Below are positions 54,250 to 64,000 of a stretch of 64,000 nucleotides of DNA, piece after piece; position 1 is the stretch's first letter, and every line of letters begins with the position of its first letter. Where the stretch lies: assembly GCA_963971285.1 (NCBI GenBank), contig OZ020244.1:32612001-32676000 (forward strand). The letters run 5' to 3'. A program made the position numbers and the translations under genes. The DNA comes from Astropecten irregularis. Its lineage: Eukaryota > Echinodermata > Asteroidea > Paxillosida > Astropectinidae. The notes under the pieces are model-generated. The model ran no database searches. It was given only the letters and a program-made list of their open reading frames with translations, and was not told where the DNA came from.

Positions 54250-54800
54250 TGGTCACACCTACGGGTTTTGCCGTACTTGGCCGCAGTTCTTGCACCCGTA
54301 GTTACCCGTACTTACACGTACTAGATTCGTAGTTAGCCTCAGTTACATGTAGTTAGCCGTAGTTACCCGTACTTAACCGTAGTTCAGCCGTAGGGTTTTA
54401 CCCTTGGTCTAGCCGCACTTCTAGCCTAAAATTTTGAACATGTTCAAAAATTTCGCCAACACAAGTACGGGTGGCCACCCGTACTTATCCGCAGTTGTTC
54501 GTAGTTACCCGTACTTCGATCGTACTAACAGCTGCAGTTACACGTAGTTCACCCGTAGTTACCCGTACCTACCTGTACTTAAAAATCGGCACCAATTTAC
54601 TACGGTCTACCACGGTTAAGTACGGATCAAACTACGGGTAACTAAGGGTAAGTACGGCTAAGTACGGTTGCACCAAGGTTGGCAAAGTAAGAGTAACTAC
54701 GGTTAAGTACGGGTGAAGTACAGTTAAATACGGGTGAAGTAAGGTTAAGTAAGGGTGAAATAAGGACAAGTAAGGGTAAGTAAGGTCAACTAAGGTTAGG
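54250..54800. repeat. Left subterminal motif array of the Harbinger element
   Basis: Dozens of degenerate ccgtastta units on the plus strand to about 54590, then the reverse (taagtacgg) to about 54800. The switch suggests an internal palindrome: ccttggtcacacc at 54247 is loosely mirrored by ggttgcaccaagg at about 54677. Confidence 0.85.
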
Positions 54801-54841
54801 TAATGTCAAATAAAGCTAGTTTCTGGGAAATATCTGGAGGG

Positions 54842-54848
54842 TATATAA
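54842..54848 (+). promoter_or_regulatory. TATA box of the Harbinger transposase gene
   Basis: tatataa in a locally GC-richer context, about 100 bp before the ATG. The start codon context caccATGG is an optimal Kozak match. Confidence 0.6.
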
Positions 54849-54944
54849 GCTGGATCAGAGCACATGGTCTTCCCAGTCTGTGACAGTTCTTCACCAGATC
54901 GTACGTCTTAAATATTCCTCTCAAACCTCAACAACAACTTCACC

Positions 54945-56243
54945 ATGGTAGACAGGGTTACCATGATTAGGTATTGGGGCCTGATGAACAGAGAGCTGAT
55001 GGGGTTGGCCAGGGACCTCGTGGAGCTTGAAGAGGTGGAGGCTAGAGAGAGGCAGCAGAGAAGGCAGAGAAGGTGGTGGACTAGGGGATGGATTGCCCGG
55101 AGACCCACACTGGGCCTTTATGACACCCTCATGCAAAAGCTCGAGATAGAGGATGTCGAGACCTTCGCCTACTTCATGAGGATGGATGTGGACACATTCA
55201 ACGACCTGCTGCAGAGGGTCCAAGGGCGTATTCTGAGGAGGGATACCGCGATGCGCGATGCTGTCTCACCTGGGGTGAAACTTGCCGTCACCCTCAGGTA
55301 CCTGGCAACAGGCAACACGTACAGAGACTTGAGGTGTGGGTTCAGGGTTGCCCACAACACCATCTCGTGCATTGTGAGGGAGGTGTGCCAGGCTCTATTG
55401 GACATCGTTGGACCAGAGGTGCTGAAGACCCCAACAACAGCAGACGAGTGGCTCCAGGTGGCACAGAACTTCCAAAACCGGTGGCAGTTTCCCCACACCC
55501 TGGGAGCCATAGACGGCAAGCATGTAGCCATTAAGAAGCCACCCAAGTCAGGTTCACTCTACTACAACTACAAGGGCTTCTACTCCATTGTGTTGATGGC
55601 CTTGGTCGACGCCGACTACAAGTTTCTGTGGATCCAGGTTGGCGATGTGGGTTCCAGTTCTGATGGCCAGATCTGGAACAACTGTCAGATGCGCGAAGCA
55701 ATTGAGCAGGGTGTCCTTGGTGTTCCTGATGCTGCACCGTTGCCTGGTGATGACATGGCCTCCCCCTACTACTTTATAGCTGACGACGCCTATGGCATGA
55801 GGACCTTCCTGATGAAGCCATTCTCCATACGTGGCCTCACCCGCGACGAGCAGCTCTTCAATTACCGTCTCTCCAGGGCGCGCCGTGTTGTTGAAAACGC
55901 CTTTGGCATCATGGCCAACAAGTTTAGATGTCTGCTGGGGCCAATCCAGGTGGAAGTCGACAGTGCCACACTCATTGTCAAGACTTGTTGCGTCCTCCAC
56001 AACTATCTGCGAGCCAGGAATCCTGCTGCAGACAACCAGGTTGCAGACCGGGAAGATGCTGCCCACAACTTGCTGCCTGGCGAGTGGCGTAACCATGTGA
56101 ACCTGACAGACATGACTGAACCACAGTGCGGGAACCGCGCAACCAAGGAGGCCAAGAGGCAGAGACTCTACCTGAAACACTACCTAATGTCGGCAGCAGG
56201 TTCAGTGCCATGGCAAGAAAGGATGGTGCCTCAACACAACTAG
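54945..56243 (+). CDS. Harbinger/HARBI1-like DDE transposase
   Basis: Uninterrupted 432-codon ORF, no intron needed. An N-terminal basic region (RQQRRQRRWW, residues 36-45) is followed by a helix-turn-helix-like segment (about 108-150: KLAVTLRYLATGNTYRDL...NTISCIVREV). The DDE nuclease (DDE_Tnp_4 type) has D190 in GAIDGKH, a conserved D240 in SSSDGQIW, D280/D281 in FIADDAYGM and E317 in RRVVENAFG. It catalyses cut-and-paste transposition of its own element. The length is in the usual 350-450 range. It is more GC-rich than its surroundings, with a clean strong-Kozak start and a TATA box upstream. Its place between TIRs and the absence of introns argue for a live or recently live transposon gene rather than a domesticated host HARBI1. 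Confidence 0.95.
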   Translation: MVDRVTMIRYWGLMNRELMGLARDLVELEEVEARERQQRRQRRWWTRGWIARRPTLGLYDTLMQKLEIEDVETFAYFMRMDVDTFNDLLQRVQGRILRRDTAMRDAVSPGVKLAVTLRYLATGNTYRDLRCGFRVAHNTISCIVREVCQALLDIVGPEVLKTPTTADEWLQVAQNFQNRWQFPHTLGAIDGKHVAIKKPPKSGSLYYNYKGFYSIVLMALVDADYKFLWIQVGDVGSSSDGQIWNNCQMREAIEQGVLGVPDAAPLPGDDMASPYYFIADDAYGMRTFLMKPFSIRGLTRDEQLFNYRLSRARRVVENAFGIMANKFRCLLGPIQVEVDSATLIVKTCCVLHNYLRARNPAADNQVADREDAAHNLLPGEWRNHVNLTDMTEPQCGNRATKEAKRQRLYLKHYLMSAAGSVPWQERMVPQHN

Positions 56244-56359
56244 GTGTTGGCAGATGGGTGTACTGGCAAAAAATGAGAACATATAGAGCAAATTTGAACC
56301 ACAGGTATAAATTTTGCAATACCGACGTCTGGAGACCGTAGTGCGCAGGCGCGGGCGTC

Positions 56360-56660
56360 ACCTGGCCGCAGTTTCGACCGCAGTTACTCGTACTTATCTG
56401 TAGTTACCCGTAGTTCAGCCGTAGTTAGCCGTAGTTAGCCGTAGTTCAATCCGTACTTACCTGTAGTTACCCGTACTTCACCCGTACTTCATTCGTACTT
56501 CTCACCCGTACTTACCCTAAGTTACCCTTACTTCCCCGTACTTACCTGTAGTTACCTGTAGTTACCTGTAGCCATTCGTACTTACCGTGGACAATTCAGC
56601 CGCAGTTACCCTTACTTACCCGTACTTACCCGTACTTACCCGTAGTTCAAAGTACGGGGA
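56360..56660. repeat. Right subterminal motif array of the Harbinger element
   Basis: About thirty cc(g)tastta units (cgtagttacc, cgtacttacc, cgtagttcagc) in plus orientation, opposite to the inner part of the left array, so the gene sits between inverted arrays. Confidence 0.88.
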
Positions 56661-57676
56661 TTTTCAATTTTTTGAACTGCGGCCAAGTACGGCCTTAGCC
56701 GTAGGTGTGACCACAGCATATACGAGTTGACCAGCATTCTCTTCCATAAGGCCTGGCGTGGCTTTCAAGTTTTCCAAATTAGGACCTCAGTATAGAACAC
56801 TTTGCCAATCGTTGGAGTTGATCTTTAAGTTTTCTCCATGCGTTTTCAAAATTCACATTACATAATCTTTATTTTGGTGGGTATCCAATTTTTTGGAGGT
56901 TTCCTATAGCTAGATTCGGGTTGAATGACACTCATTGGCCCTCTTTCATACAGGACGATTTTACCGTATAGTCACGCTTTTTCTTTCTGATTTTATGTCG
57001 GTATTCCCTCCAAAATCAGACAGAGATTTTATTTCTTTTGGGGTTGGTGCACTGAACACAATTTTGTTTCGGGTTTTCAAAATACCAGGGAAGTCATCTT
57101 TTCCTTCCTCCATGTTCAGAGAGATGAACTATGCACTGATGAAGGAGCCCCCGCCCCGGGCACTGTGTGACCTTATTGGTACGTCATTGCAAGGCTGAGA
57201 ATCTAGTCCAGGATTATTGTGCAACAACTTGTGGTTGTTCACTTCCATTTCCACGTTATTATCACGTACATAATTCTTTTCCTCGGTCAGAAAATGGTGA
57301 CCTGTATCCTTGACTCTTTTCAATGCTTCTCACGCACACAGTTTTCAACAGTTTTCAATCTCGCATGAGATTGATAGCCGATCTGCATTCGCCTACACTT
57401 AAGCATATTCCATTGGAAATCACATCCAATCCCACGACTCAGTAGGCCTATACTGACAAACTCCATGTCTGTATTCTTCCCTTTAATACGCGGTTCTTTT
57501 CATAATCTGAGCATATGCCTACCTGTCGGGTTCTCGATATTGTGTTAGATCTGACAATAATAATAGCAAGGTGAACACAACTGAATGTTTTTTTTTCAAA
57601 ACCAGCCAAGCTTGAGTTCGAAATGTTTTCCCCATCATTAAGTGACGGATCAGCAACTATACGCGTGGCAACATAG

Positions 57677-57810
57677 GGTGCATTCGTTTAGCTCACCCGG
57701 GTCGACACCAGAGTCAACTTCGTCCTAATTCTGTCGCTTGTTTTGTGCAGTATAGCACGACCATTCCCAGAAAGGGCTGACCCGTGTTAGCTAAACGAAT
57801 GCATCCATTA
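57677..57810. repeat. MITE with GGTGCATTCGTTTAGCT ends
   Basis: agggtgcattcgtttagctc at the left is inverted as tagctaaacgaatgcatcc at the right, with gggtcgacacc / ggctgacccg inside, about 133 bp. Confidence 0.8.
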
Positions 57811-58933
57811 GTGGTCTGTGACGTCAGAGTTTGTAAAGGTAAATGATTGGCTGGTGTGCGGACCACTCACAATACTGCTTCCACCCAATAGTTCCCGAAT
57901 TATAATATGCTTGGAAAATGCATTCCACTAGTGTGTGCGAGTCCTGACCTATTGGGGAAAGTGAAAAAAGGTGAAAAGAAACCAAACAAACTGGGCTTAT
58001 TTTCCAAAGCCAGCGAAGCGAACAGATTTGGGTGCAGTACGCACAGAAATTGCAAGCGAACAAGCAAGCCTATATTCAGCATACATTACAGCATAGCGGG
58101 CACAGGAGATCCACTAGTGGTAAGTTCTCTGTACAAGTTTTCATGCCGTCGAAATTCACCTCTTTGCCCTTTCTGTATTGACATAAAATAACTTTAAATG
58201 TTTATTATTAAATCACAATACATGTACTTAAAAGTTGGTAAAGTTAAGTTGTTTCATGATAATACTGCACGAGAACCTTGAGTGATTTTTGTCAGATTGA
58301 GTGAGGTTTATTATGGCATTTCCATGCACAAGTAGCAAGAGAAGAAAACTACACTCCACTGTTTCACAGACTCTTTTGCGTGTATATTGATCACATTAAT
58401 ATCCTCTCCCATGGCGAGATGTGGGCAACGTTTTCACTATAAGGAACTCAAGGGTTATTAATACTAGGCCTAATGAAAGCGACACGAAAACCAACATACA
58501 CCGAGCACGCTACGGAAATGAGCGACAGACACGAACTAAACTACTTAATCAGGCACTGCAGACGACGTACGTGGGCAGACGATTGTCGTAAACAAGAGCC
58601 GTTCCGTGCATTTTCAATTAAAAAGTTCGAAATATTTCTCAGTCCCGGGTTAAAGGGAGGGTACAGAATTGGTAAGACAAAATACAATTCATAATCACAG
58701 ATTCACATAAAACTTACACAGTATAATGGTGATGATAGGAGAAAACACCCCATGAAATGTTTTTGTCTGAAATGCCATATTCGTTGAGAAATAAATGAAA
58801 CTATTTTTCGATTGGAATAAATCGCTTTGAAGCGTTTTACTTTTATTCATTTGTTGAAATGTGTAAACAGGTTTTCACTATTTTCTCGTGACCCAGATGG
58901 CTGATTGACCTCAATCTTCTACAGGTTTGTCAG

Positions 58934-59318
58934 TTAAAGGCATTGCATACGTTTGGTAATGACTCTGAACATTTATGGCAATAAAAACTTACTTGGTGAG
59001 AGGTACAGCTGCTTTGGATAGTATAATGCATATTGAGAAACGTTCAATTCGAAGTACCGCGGTTATGGAAAAATATGTCACTTTTTATCTCCAAAAATTA
59101 TGAATCTGAGAAGCGTTATGGCCGTAACGCTTCTCAGCTATTGACTTACTGTTATCTGGCGTGAAATAACCGCTCTAGTTTGTCGCCAAAATCTCACAAA
59201 CGCTACCACCTTTTGAATTGAAACTTTCACAGGTTAGTTTTATGGTATATATATACAATTATATTGGTTTGAAACAAACAATAGGCTCAAATTACCAAAC
59301 GTATGCAATCCCTTTAAG
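58934..59318. repeat. MITE with TTAAAGGCATTGCATACG ends
   Basis: ttaaaggcattgcatacgtt at the left is inverted at the right (aacgtatgcaatccctttaa). It holds the perfect palindrome gagaagcgttatggc/cgtaacgcttctc near 59107-59138. Confidence 0.8.
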
Positions 59319-59399
59319 GTATATGATGGATTACATTATGTGCTTTCACTGTCAGCAACGGTTTTGTCGCAAACACCAGTTCTGTACCATCCCTTTAAT

Positions 59400-59745
59400 T
59401 CTTCTTTTCCCGAAATGTTGGTAGAAATATTATTGACTATCATCAATTTCATTTCTGGTGGGAATTGTTTCGAGCCTTTGCAAAACATTTCCCGGAAAGA
59501 ATTCCACTGATGACCATAATTTGTGCACAACTCTATGGAACCAACAGAGGGCGTTTGGAGCAAAATGGCTGCCTCTGTACTGAAAGTGTACAATTTGTAG
59601 GTCAAAAACCCTGTAAAACTCACTTTACAGATATGCTACCCAAGTTTTCCACACCTGAGATTGAAGTTCATCATAATTATTTTGTATCCAATAAGTTAAC
59701 TCTTAGAGGATATAATCCTTTTTCCGTCATGGTCATCTGAGGAAT
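59400..59745. repeat. Dispersed repeat, inverted relative of the TMA7 intron 1 repeat
   Basis: gaattccactgatgaccata, accaacagagggcgtttgga, cacctgagattgaagttcat and gaggatataatcctttttcc match blocks at 17330-17850 in reverse order. Confidence 0.65.
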
Positions 59746-60269
59746 TATTTCCCATTTCCCCTTGTGGATTATTGTCATATGCTTGGCGAAGAGAGAGAGA
59801 CAGAGAGAACACCGAAACCAATTTCGATGTTTAAAGCAGAATTATATAACTATGCCGATTGGAAGCTTGATTGTGCAACCTATATGACGGGTAATGCTTT
59901 ATATACTATACCATCTCGTGTTTTTGATAGTCCTAAAATTGTTTTGTTATTTTTACCATTCATAAATTGCTTAGTCCTACTAAAATTAAGCTACTCTCGA
60001 TCGTTCTGTTACAATTTCCTAGTTTGTGGAATTTTGAATGCTGTTTTCATTCACTGTGAAAATGAGTCACTACACGCCCACTTTTGCAACGAGTCCTGTA
60101 AACTGTGCATTGCATGCGCGTTGAGTCCCCTCATCATAACTTCCCTAAAAACTCACAAACCCTGTCAACTTTCCCAAACCTTAATAACCATGATTCTGAC
60201 ATCAAAATGGATATCAAAATTAAAGAGTTTATTGAGTTTGGTAACTGTAAAGTTATTATATATTTTTTT

Positions 60270-60447
60270 CAGTATTTATTTGGGTAAGAAACTGTTTTTT
60301 TTTCACTGAAATATTGCCGAAATATGTTCATTTTAGGGTTAACAGGACCATGAATAAATTTGCTTTAAGTAACAAATCTCATTTTGGAAAAGAAGAAGCT
60401 AAATAAATACTGAAAATAATAGGGGTGGCGTAAAAGACACTAACCCC
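60270..60447. repeat. Uninterrupted relative of the outer MITE at 15052-17022
   Basis: cagtatttatttgggtaaga, cactgaaatattgccgaaat, gaataaatttgctttaagta and aataggggtggcgtaaaaga match 15080-15220 and 16984-17022 closely. At aaataaatac (60401-60410) it has no insertion. The left TIR is poorly preserved. Confidence 0.88.
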
Positions 60448-61000
60448 CTAGCGGGATGCATTGCAAAACCATGCAATGACCTATGTGATAGGGATGCAAT
60501 GTTCCCAACAAAGTGTGTGTGCATTTTCTGGGTTCCCAAATAGTTTTTATATGAGTATACCGTCATTATGCCGAGAGTTTTCGCTGTTGAATGCAATTAT
60601 AACACAGAAAGTTTGACAAGAATTTCAGCACAGGAGAGAATTAGTAGTTCAGCAGATGACCATTCACTGGTTGTGTGCATTGGTGAACCCATTGTTATGT
60701 CTCAACCCCTGGGGGCGTGTTTTAGTGATGGAGGCCGACTGCGACAATTAATACACACGTAAAAAAAACCCTCCAAATTCCATATAGTGTACATGTACAT
60801 GTAGGCTGGTTCTTGAATAATGGATCCAAAACCATGACGGTCAACTTGCAAGGAAGGTTATATTATAATGGAGTAATATCTCAAATGGAACACATGTATA
60901 TCCTGTATGTTTGTAAGCAAATAGCCTAAGTCTTGCAGGTTAATTACGAAACTAAGAATAGTGTAGCATTTCATTCACTATAGAAACAAGTATAAAAAAA

Positions 61001-61484
61001 AGTGTACACTTTCAACATGTTCGGTAAAAATATCGGTAACATGTTGCCAATGCAGGTATACCTTGTTGCTGAAAATATTGTCAGCCTACACTGAGCAAAA
61101 TGAGTTGGTTAACTTGGTTATTATTATTATTATTATTATTTATTCGGCCAGAATCACACAACAAATGAATACAGTAAACAAGTACATGACTAAAAAAGCA
61201 AGAAGACAAAAAATACAGTTGACATTAAATAAACAACATACAGGAACAACTCTAATTGTGATGGCCAGGATCAACACAAGTATAATAAAACACTGTAGCT
61301 CAAGAGCATATTGATCCACTCACAAAAGAGACATAAAATAAATAATTTTATATAACATGCCACAGCAACATCTTGGTAACATTTTAATTGGCAAAATGTT
61401 GCTAGTGAACTGGGTTCAAGGGTATACTGGCCCTAAATGCATGGGCAACGTGTTACCGAAAATGTTACCGAAATAGTGTACACT
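61001..61484. mobile_element. TIR element with AGTGTACACTTTCAACATGTT ends
   Basis: agtgtacactttcaacatgt then cggtaaaaat at the left, aaaatgttaccgaaatagtg tacact at the right. Contains (att)n and several aacatgttgcc motifs. No transposase. Relative at 42020-42200. Confidence 0.72.
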
Positions 61485-61851
61485 GGGTAAAAGTCGTCTG
61501 ATTATAATGGTAACCCATGTACACCACAGGATCCAAGTTACAAAAGGTTATTGTGTATGAAAACGGCAGGCTGAACTGCACACTCCATACTATGGTTGAA
61601 GGATGAGTAGCCTACGATGAGCTACGAGCTTTGTGATACTATAAAAAAGGCCTATAAGCCCTGAAAAGTAACATAGCTTGAGAAGTCAAGCCTGATAAAA
61701 ACAGGATTACCAATCCCTTGTGCGACTTGTTCGTATGCTCGTAACCTCTTCACAATGTTTTTAGTAGAAACCTATAGTTATAGGCCTATGAGGGTCTTTT
61801 GAGCTTACACAAAATGTTGGAGCTTTAAAAATAATGGCGGCCATTTCACAC

Positions 61852-62105
61852 CAGTGGTCAATTTCATAGAGCTGCTTAAGCACCAAAATTTGCTTAAGCA
61901 CCAAACAACCTGGGAAATAAAACCAGTATGCCAGCCAAAACTCCTTGTGAATGTTATGCTCAGCAAACAATGGCCGAATACAAGTCAAAAGCACTTAAAC
62001 ATCACATGAAAATTTGGTTGGCAACCCTGTTTGATCAAAGACATTTTTACACGCTTAAGAACATTTTGTGCTTAAGCATGCAGCTCTCTATGAAATTAAC
62101 TCCTG
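61852..62105. repeat. GGCCAATTTCATAGAGCT MITE
   Basis: tcaatttcatagagctgctt at the left, agctctctatgaaattaact at the right; the interior atgttatgctcagcaaacaa tggc matches 50175 and 24280. Confidence 0.75.
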
Positions 62106-63355
62106 TCGATTTCGTAAATTATGGCCTATACATTCAGTAAATTTGCGTCGACATATACGCATACACTATCCACCCTGGGCAGACACGTCTCCACATCCCG
62201 GGTAAATCGTGCTCTGTATTATTTCCTACTGTACTCATTACAAAATGTATACTCGTGGTTATGTTACTGATGCTTCTGGATGGTTGTCCAGCATTTATAT
62301 TTCGAGTGAGTGACCCATGAGCTTCAAACACCGTGTGTAACGATACACATGAATTCTTATTTGACTCACACAATTATAATTAGATACCAATAAAATAGAA
62401 ATTGACTAACTAGTTTATACCATATAATGCGACATATTTTTTCTTCCTTGCGGTAGTCGCCCAACACCCATAAGGCCTTATAAACTCCATTCAATAAAGA
62501 GATAAAACGTAAACGAAAGCGAACTAAGAGCATAAGACAGATCGTAGCATAAGACAGATCGTAGCATACCATGAGCATACCGATATAAAACCTGTACGAA
62601 TAACAAAGTTATTAACACCTGAGATACCTGTTTACTGTAATCAAAACTCATATGAAGTTAAATACTTCTGTATTGTCATAAAACCGTACCTGTATATTTG
62701 TTTGTGCTAAAAAAATATTGTCTATAGAAAAAGGAGGCATTTTAGAGCAATAATTTAGCACCCCACTTTTTGCGACGAAAACCCTTGCTAACGTCACATG
62801 CAGAACGCCTCGCAGTATATGGTGCGAGCTTATACTACAATAGTTCTGTAGGTGACGTCACACGCTATTGTTGCGTGGATCGGTTCCAAGGGGGACATTT
62901 TTGGGGGCGGGGCATACAATCATGTACTGATTTTAAAACTTTAAGTTGGTCAAAATTAAGCACTTACATAAACATTTATAAATTGAAATAGTAATTAATT
63001 ATGTATGAAACAATAATCTTAAAGAACTTTATCCATTTCACGAATTTGATTACAGTAAACCTTTAATAGACCTCAGGTAGAATACCAAGGGGATGTGGTG
63101 ACTGATTGACACCCATAACAATGAACTCATTATTAAGAGAGAATTGGAAAACTCCATCCTAAAGTTAAACTACACTTACAACACGGCACCCATATACCCT
63201 TCACACTGTCCCCATGCAGCTTAATGCCCGTTATGTACATGTAGTTCTTAGGTTTGATGAATGCATTTTTGCAATTTGATTCCTGGTTTTTCAGACACAC
63301 TCATATCCGTGACATCCTACTTTCAAGTTCCCTCGGTGAGGAGTAATCTGCTAAA

Positions 63356-63413
63356 ATGAAGTTACTTGTTCTGCTTGCGGCGTGCATTGGACTGATCAGT
63401 GCAGCCAGTCTGG
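63356..63413 (+). CDS. First coding exon of a secreted or lysosomal protein (gene continues beyond the window)
   Basis: ATG AAG TTA CTT... encodes MKLLVLLAACIGLISAASL, a textbook signal peptide with a basic n-region, leucine core and small residues before the cut. It is followed at once by the donor gtgagtta; phase 1. The upstream flank has an in-frame context aaaATG. The open frame continuing to 63934 past the donor is hydrophobic and cysteine-rich without family similarity, so it is read as intron. Short exon 1 signal peptides of this kind are common in cathepsins, lectins and other secreted proteins, but no family can be assigned. Confidence 0.6.
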
Positions 63414-64000
63414 GTGAGTTACTATACGGCAAAGTGACAATTTTTATTTCAGCACGATTTAATTTGTTGCGGACAGAATCATACTCTAGAGGGCCAGGAT
63501 TACAGGATAACTTGCTTTTTGCAAGATGGATCCGAGTGCCACAATTACCGGCCGACGTGTACTGTTTATGTTTACTCGGAGTCTTATTCAGTTTTGCTAC
63601 ATCATGGAATAGTGTGGTTTCGTACCCAGTGAGAGATGCGGTGGTCGCCATGACATATGACACATGGGGCGCGCATTACATTATTCACAGTGTTAACTAT
63701 GCATATCATGCCAGAATGGTGGCGCAGGAGGAACATCTAACATCAGAAATATCTTCCCACATATTTGTGATGTTTGATACATCGTTCATCACAAATTCAC
63801 AAATATCTGTGCAGTTTTGTTATGCCATAATTTGTACATGCATTATAATGACGTATAACGATACCGATCGTATATCACAAATCTGCGCACATTTTTCTTT
63901 GTGTGGTTTTTATAGTGACATGATTTTTTTCTGAATAATCTTTGTTTGCTTTAGTTTATGATAATTAGAAATCAAGTGAAATGTACACAAAAAGTTATTA
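63414..64000. other. Presumed intron 1 of the signal-peptide gene
   Basis: No acceptor followed by a recognisable domain was found before the window ends. tcacaaatatct recurs in both orientations near 63750-63810. Confidence 0.4.

Larger units (their letters stand above)
54250..56713 (+). mobile_element. PIF/Harbinger DNA transposon, apparently intact
   Basis: TIR tggtcacacctacgg ... gccgtacttggccgcagttc at the left is inverted at the right (gaactgcggccaagtacggc ... ccgtaggtgtgacca), about 40 bp with a 5-bp mismatched block. Inside each end are hundreds of bases of short ccgtacttacc / ccgtagttacc motifs, in both orientations on the left. The single long ORF is a Harbinger-type transposase. 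The usual second Myb-like/SANT ORF of the superfamily is absent. A clean 3-bp target duplication is not evident. Confidence 0.9.
56714..63355. other. Intergenic region downstream of the Harbinger element
   Basis: Contains MITEs (57677, 58650, 58934, 59400, 60270, 61001, 61852), an (ATT)n microsatellite near 61120 and AT-rich DNA. No frame shows a recognisable protein family; the longest (59764-60309 plus, 181 codons) looks non-coding. Confidence 0.6.

Noticed and set aside
55554-56180. 208-codon minus-strand frame opposite the Harbinger transposase
   Set aside because: It is an antisense shadow of the GC-rich transposase ORF, with no independent similarity.
59764-60309. 181-codon plus-strand frame as a gene
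   Set aside because: No family similarity, AT-rich low-complexity composition, and its end runs into a MITE copy.
1-64000. LTR retroelements, Polinton-like elements, LINE reverse transcriptase, CRISPR arrays or bacterial operons
   Set aside because: No reverse-transcriptase, integrase, capsid or polymerase motifs and no long terminal direct repeats were seen; the genes present are intron-containing animal genes.

Overview
The window is animal nuclear DNA, most likely from a marine invertebrate deuterostome such as an echinoderm. The evidence is multi-exon genes with canonical GT/AG introns of about 0.3-3 kb, deuterostome-type orthologues (vezatin, sortilin, TMA7), frequent acatgtacatgt and aggccta simple motifs, tRNA-derived SINEs, and a very heavy load of small inverted-repeat DNA elements. 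The species cannot be named from the sequence alone. No bacterial genes, CRISPR array, rRNA or plausible functional tRNA gene was seen.

Layout. (1) About 1-14.1 kb, minus strand: the 5' two-thirds of a vezatin gene (VEZT). Eleven coding exons join with consistent phase, a short twelfth is possible at the window edge, and the 3' end lies outside. Its introns hold two minisatellites and many MITEs. (2) 14.1-17.2 kb: the VEZT/TMA7 head-to-head intergenic region, dominated by one DNA element nested in another. (3) 17.2-20.2 kb, plus strand: a complete four-exon TMA7 gene of 64 codons plus stop. (4) 20.2-25.6 kb: intergenic, with a SINE, MITEs and a near-perfect 42-bp-arm hairpin. (5) About 25.6-52.4 kb, minus strand: a complete sortilin-type VPS10 receptor gene (SORT1). 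It has 21 phase-consistent coding exons and about 812 residues, from signal peptide to a short acidic, dileucine-like tail. Its introns are full of MITEs, SINEs and nested TIR elements. (6) 54.1-56.7 kb: a PIF/Harbinger DNA transposon with an intact 432-residue transposase, set in arrays of a short repeated motif and apparently inserted beside a 16-bp tandem repeat. (7) 56.7-63.3 kb: intergenic MITEs, including an unoccupied relative of the nested element in part 2. (8) 63.36 kb, plus strand: the signal-peptide first exon of a secreted or lysosomal protein that continues past the window.

The three identified host genes have unrelated jobs: adherens-junction and myosin-VIIa linked membrane protein, ribosome-associated small protein, and Golgi-endosome sorting receptor. 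Nothing suggests a cluster. The most unusual content is the mobile-element architecture: several nested insertions whose target duplications can be read directly, one with an unoccupied relative in the same window, motif arrays around the Harbinger transposase, and coding-like minisatellites in VEZT introns. Gene models were built by eye from splice signals, reading phase and remembered family sequences. No alignment was run.
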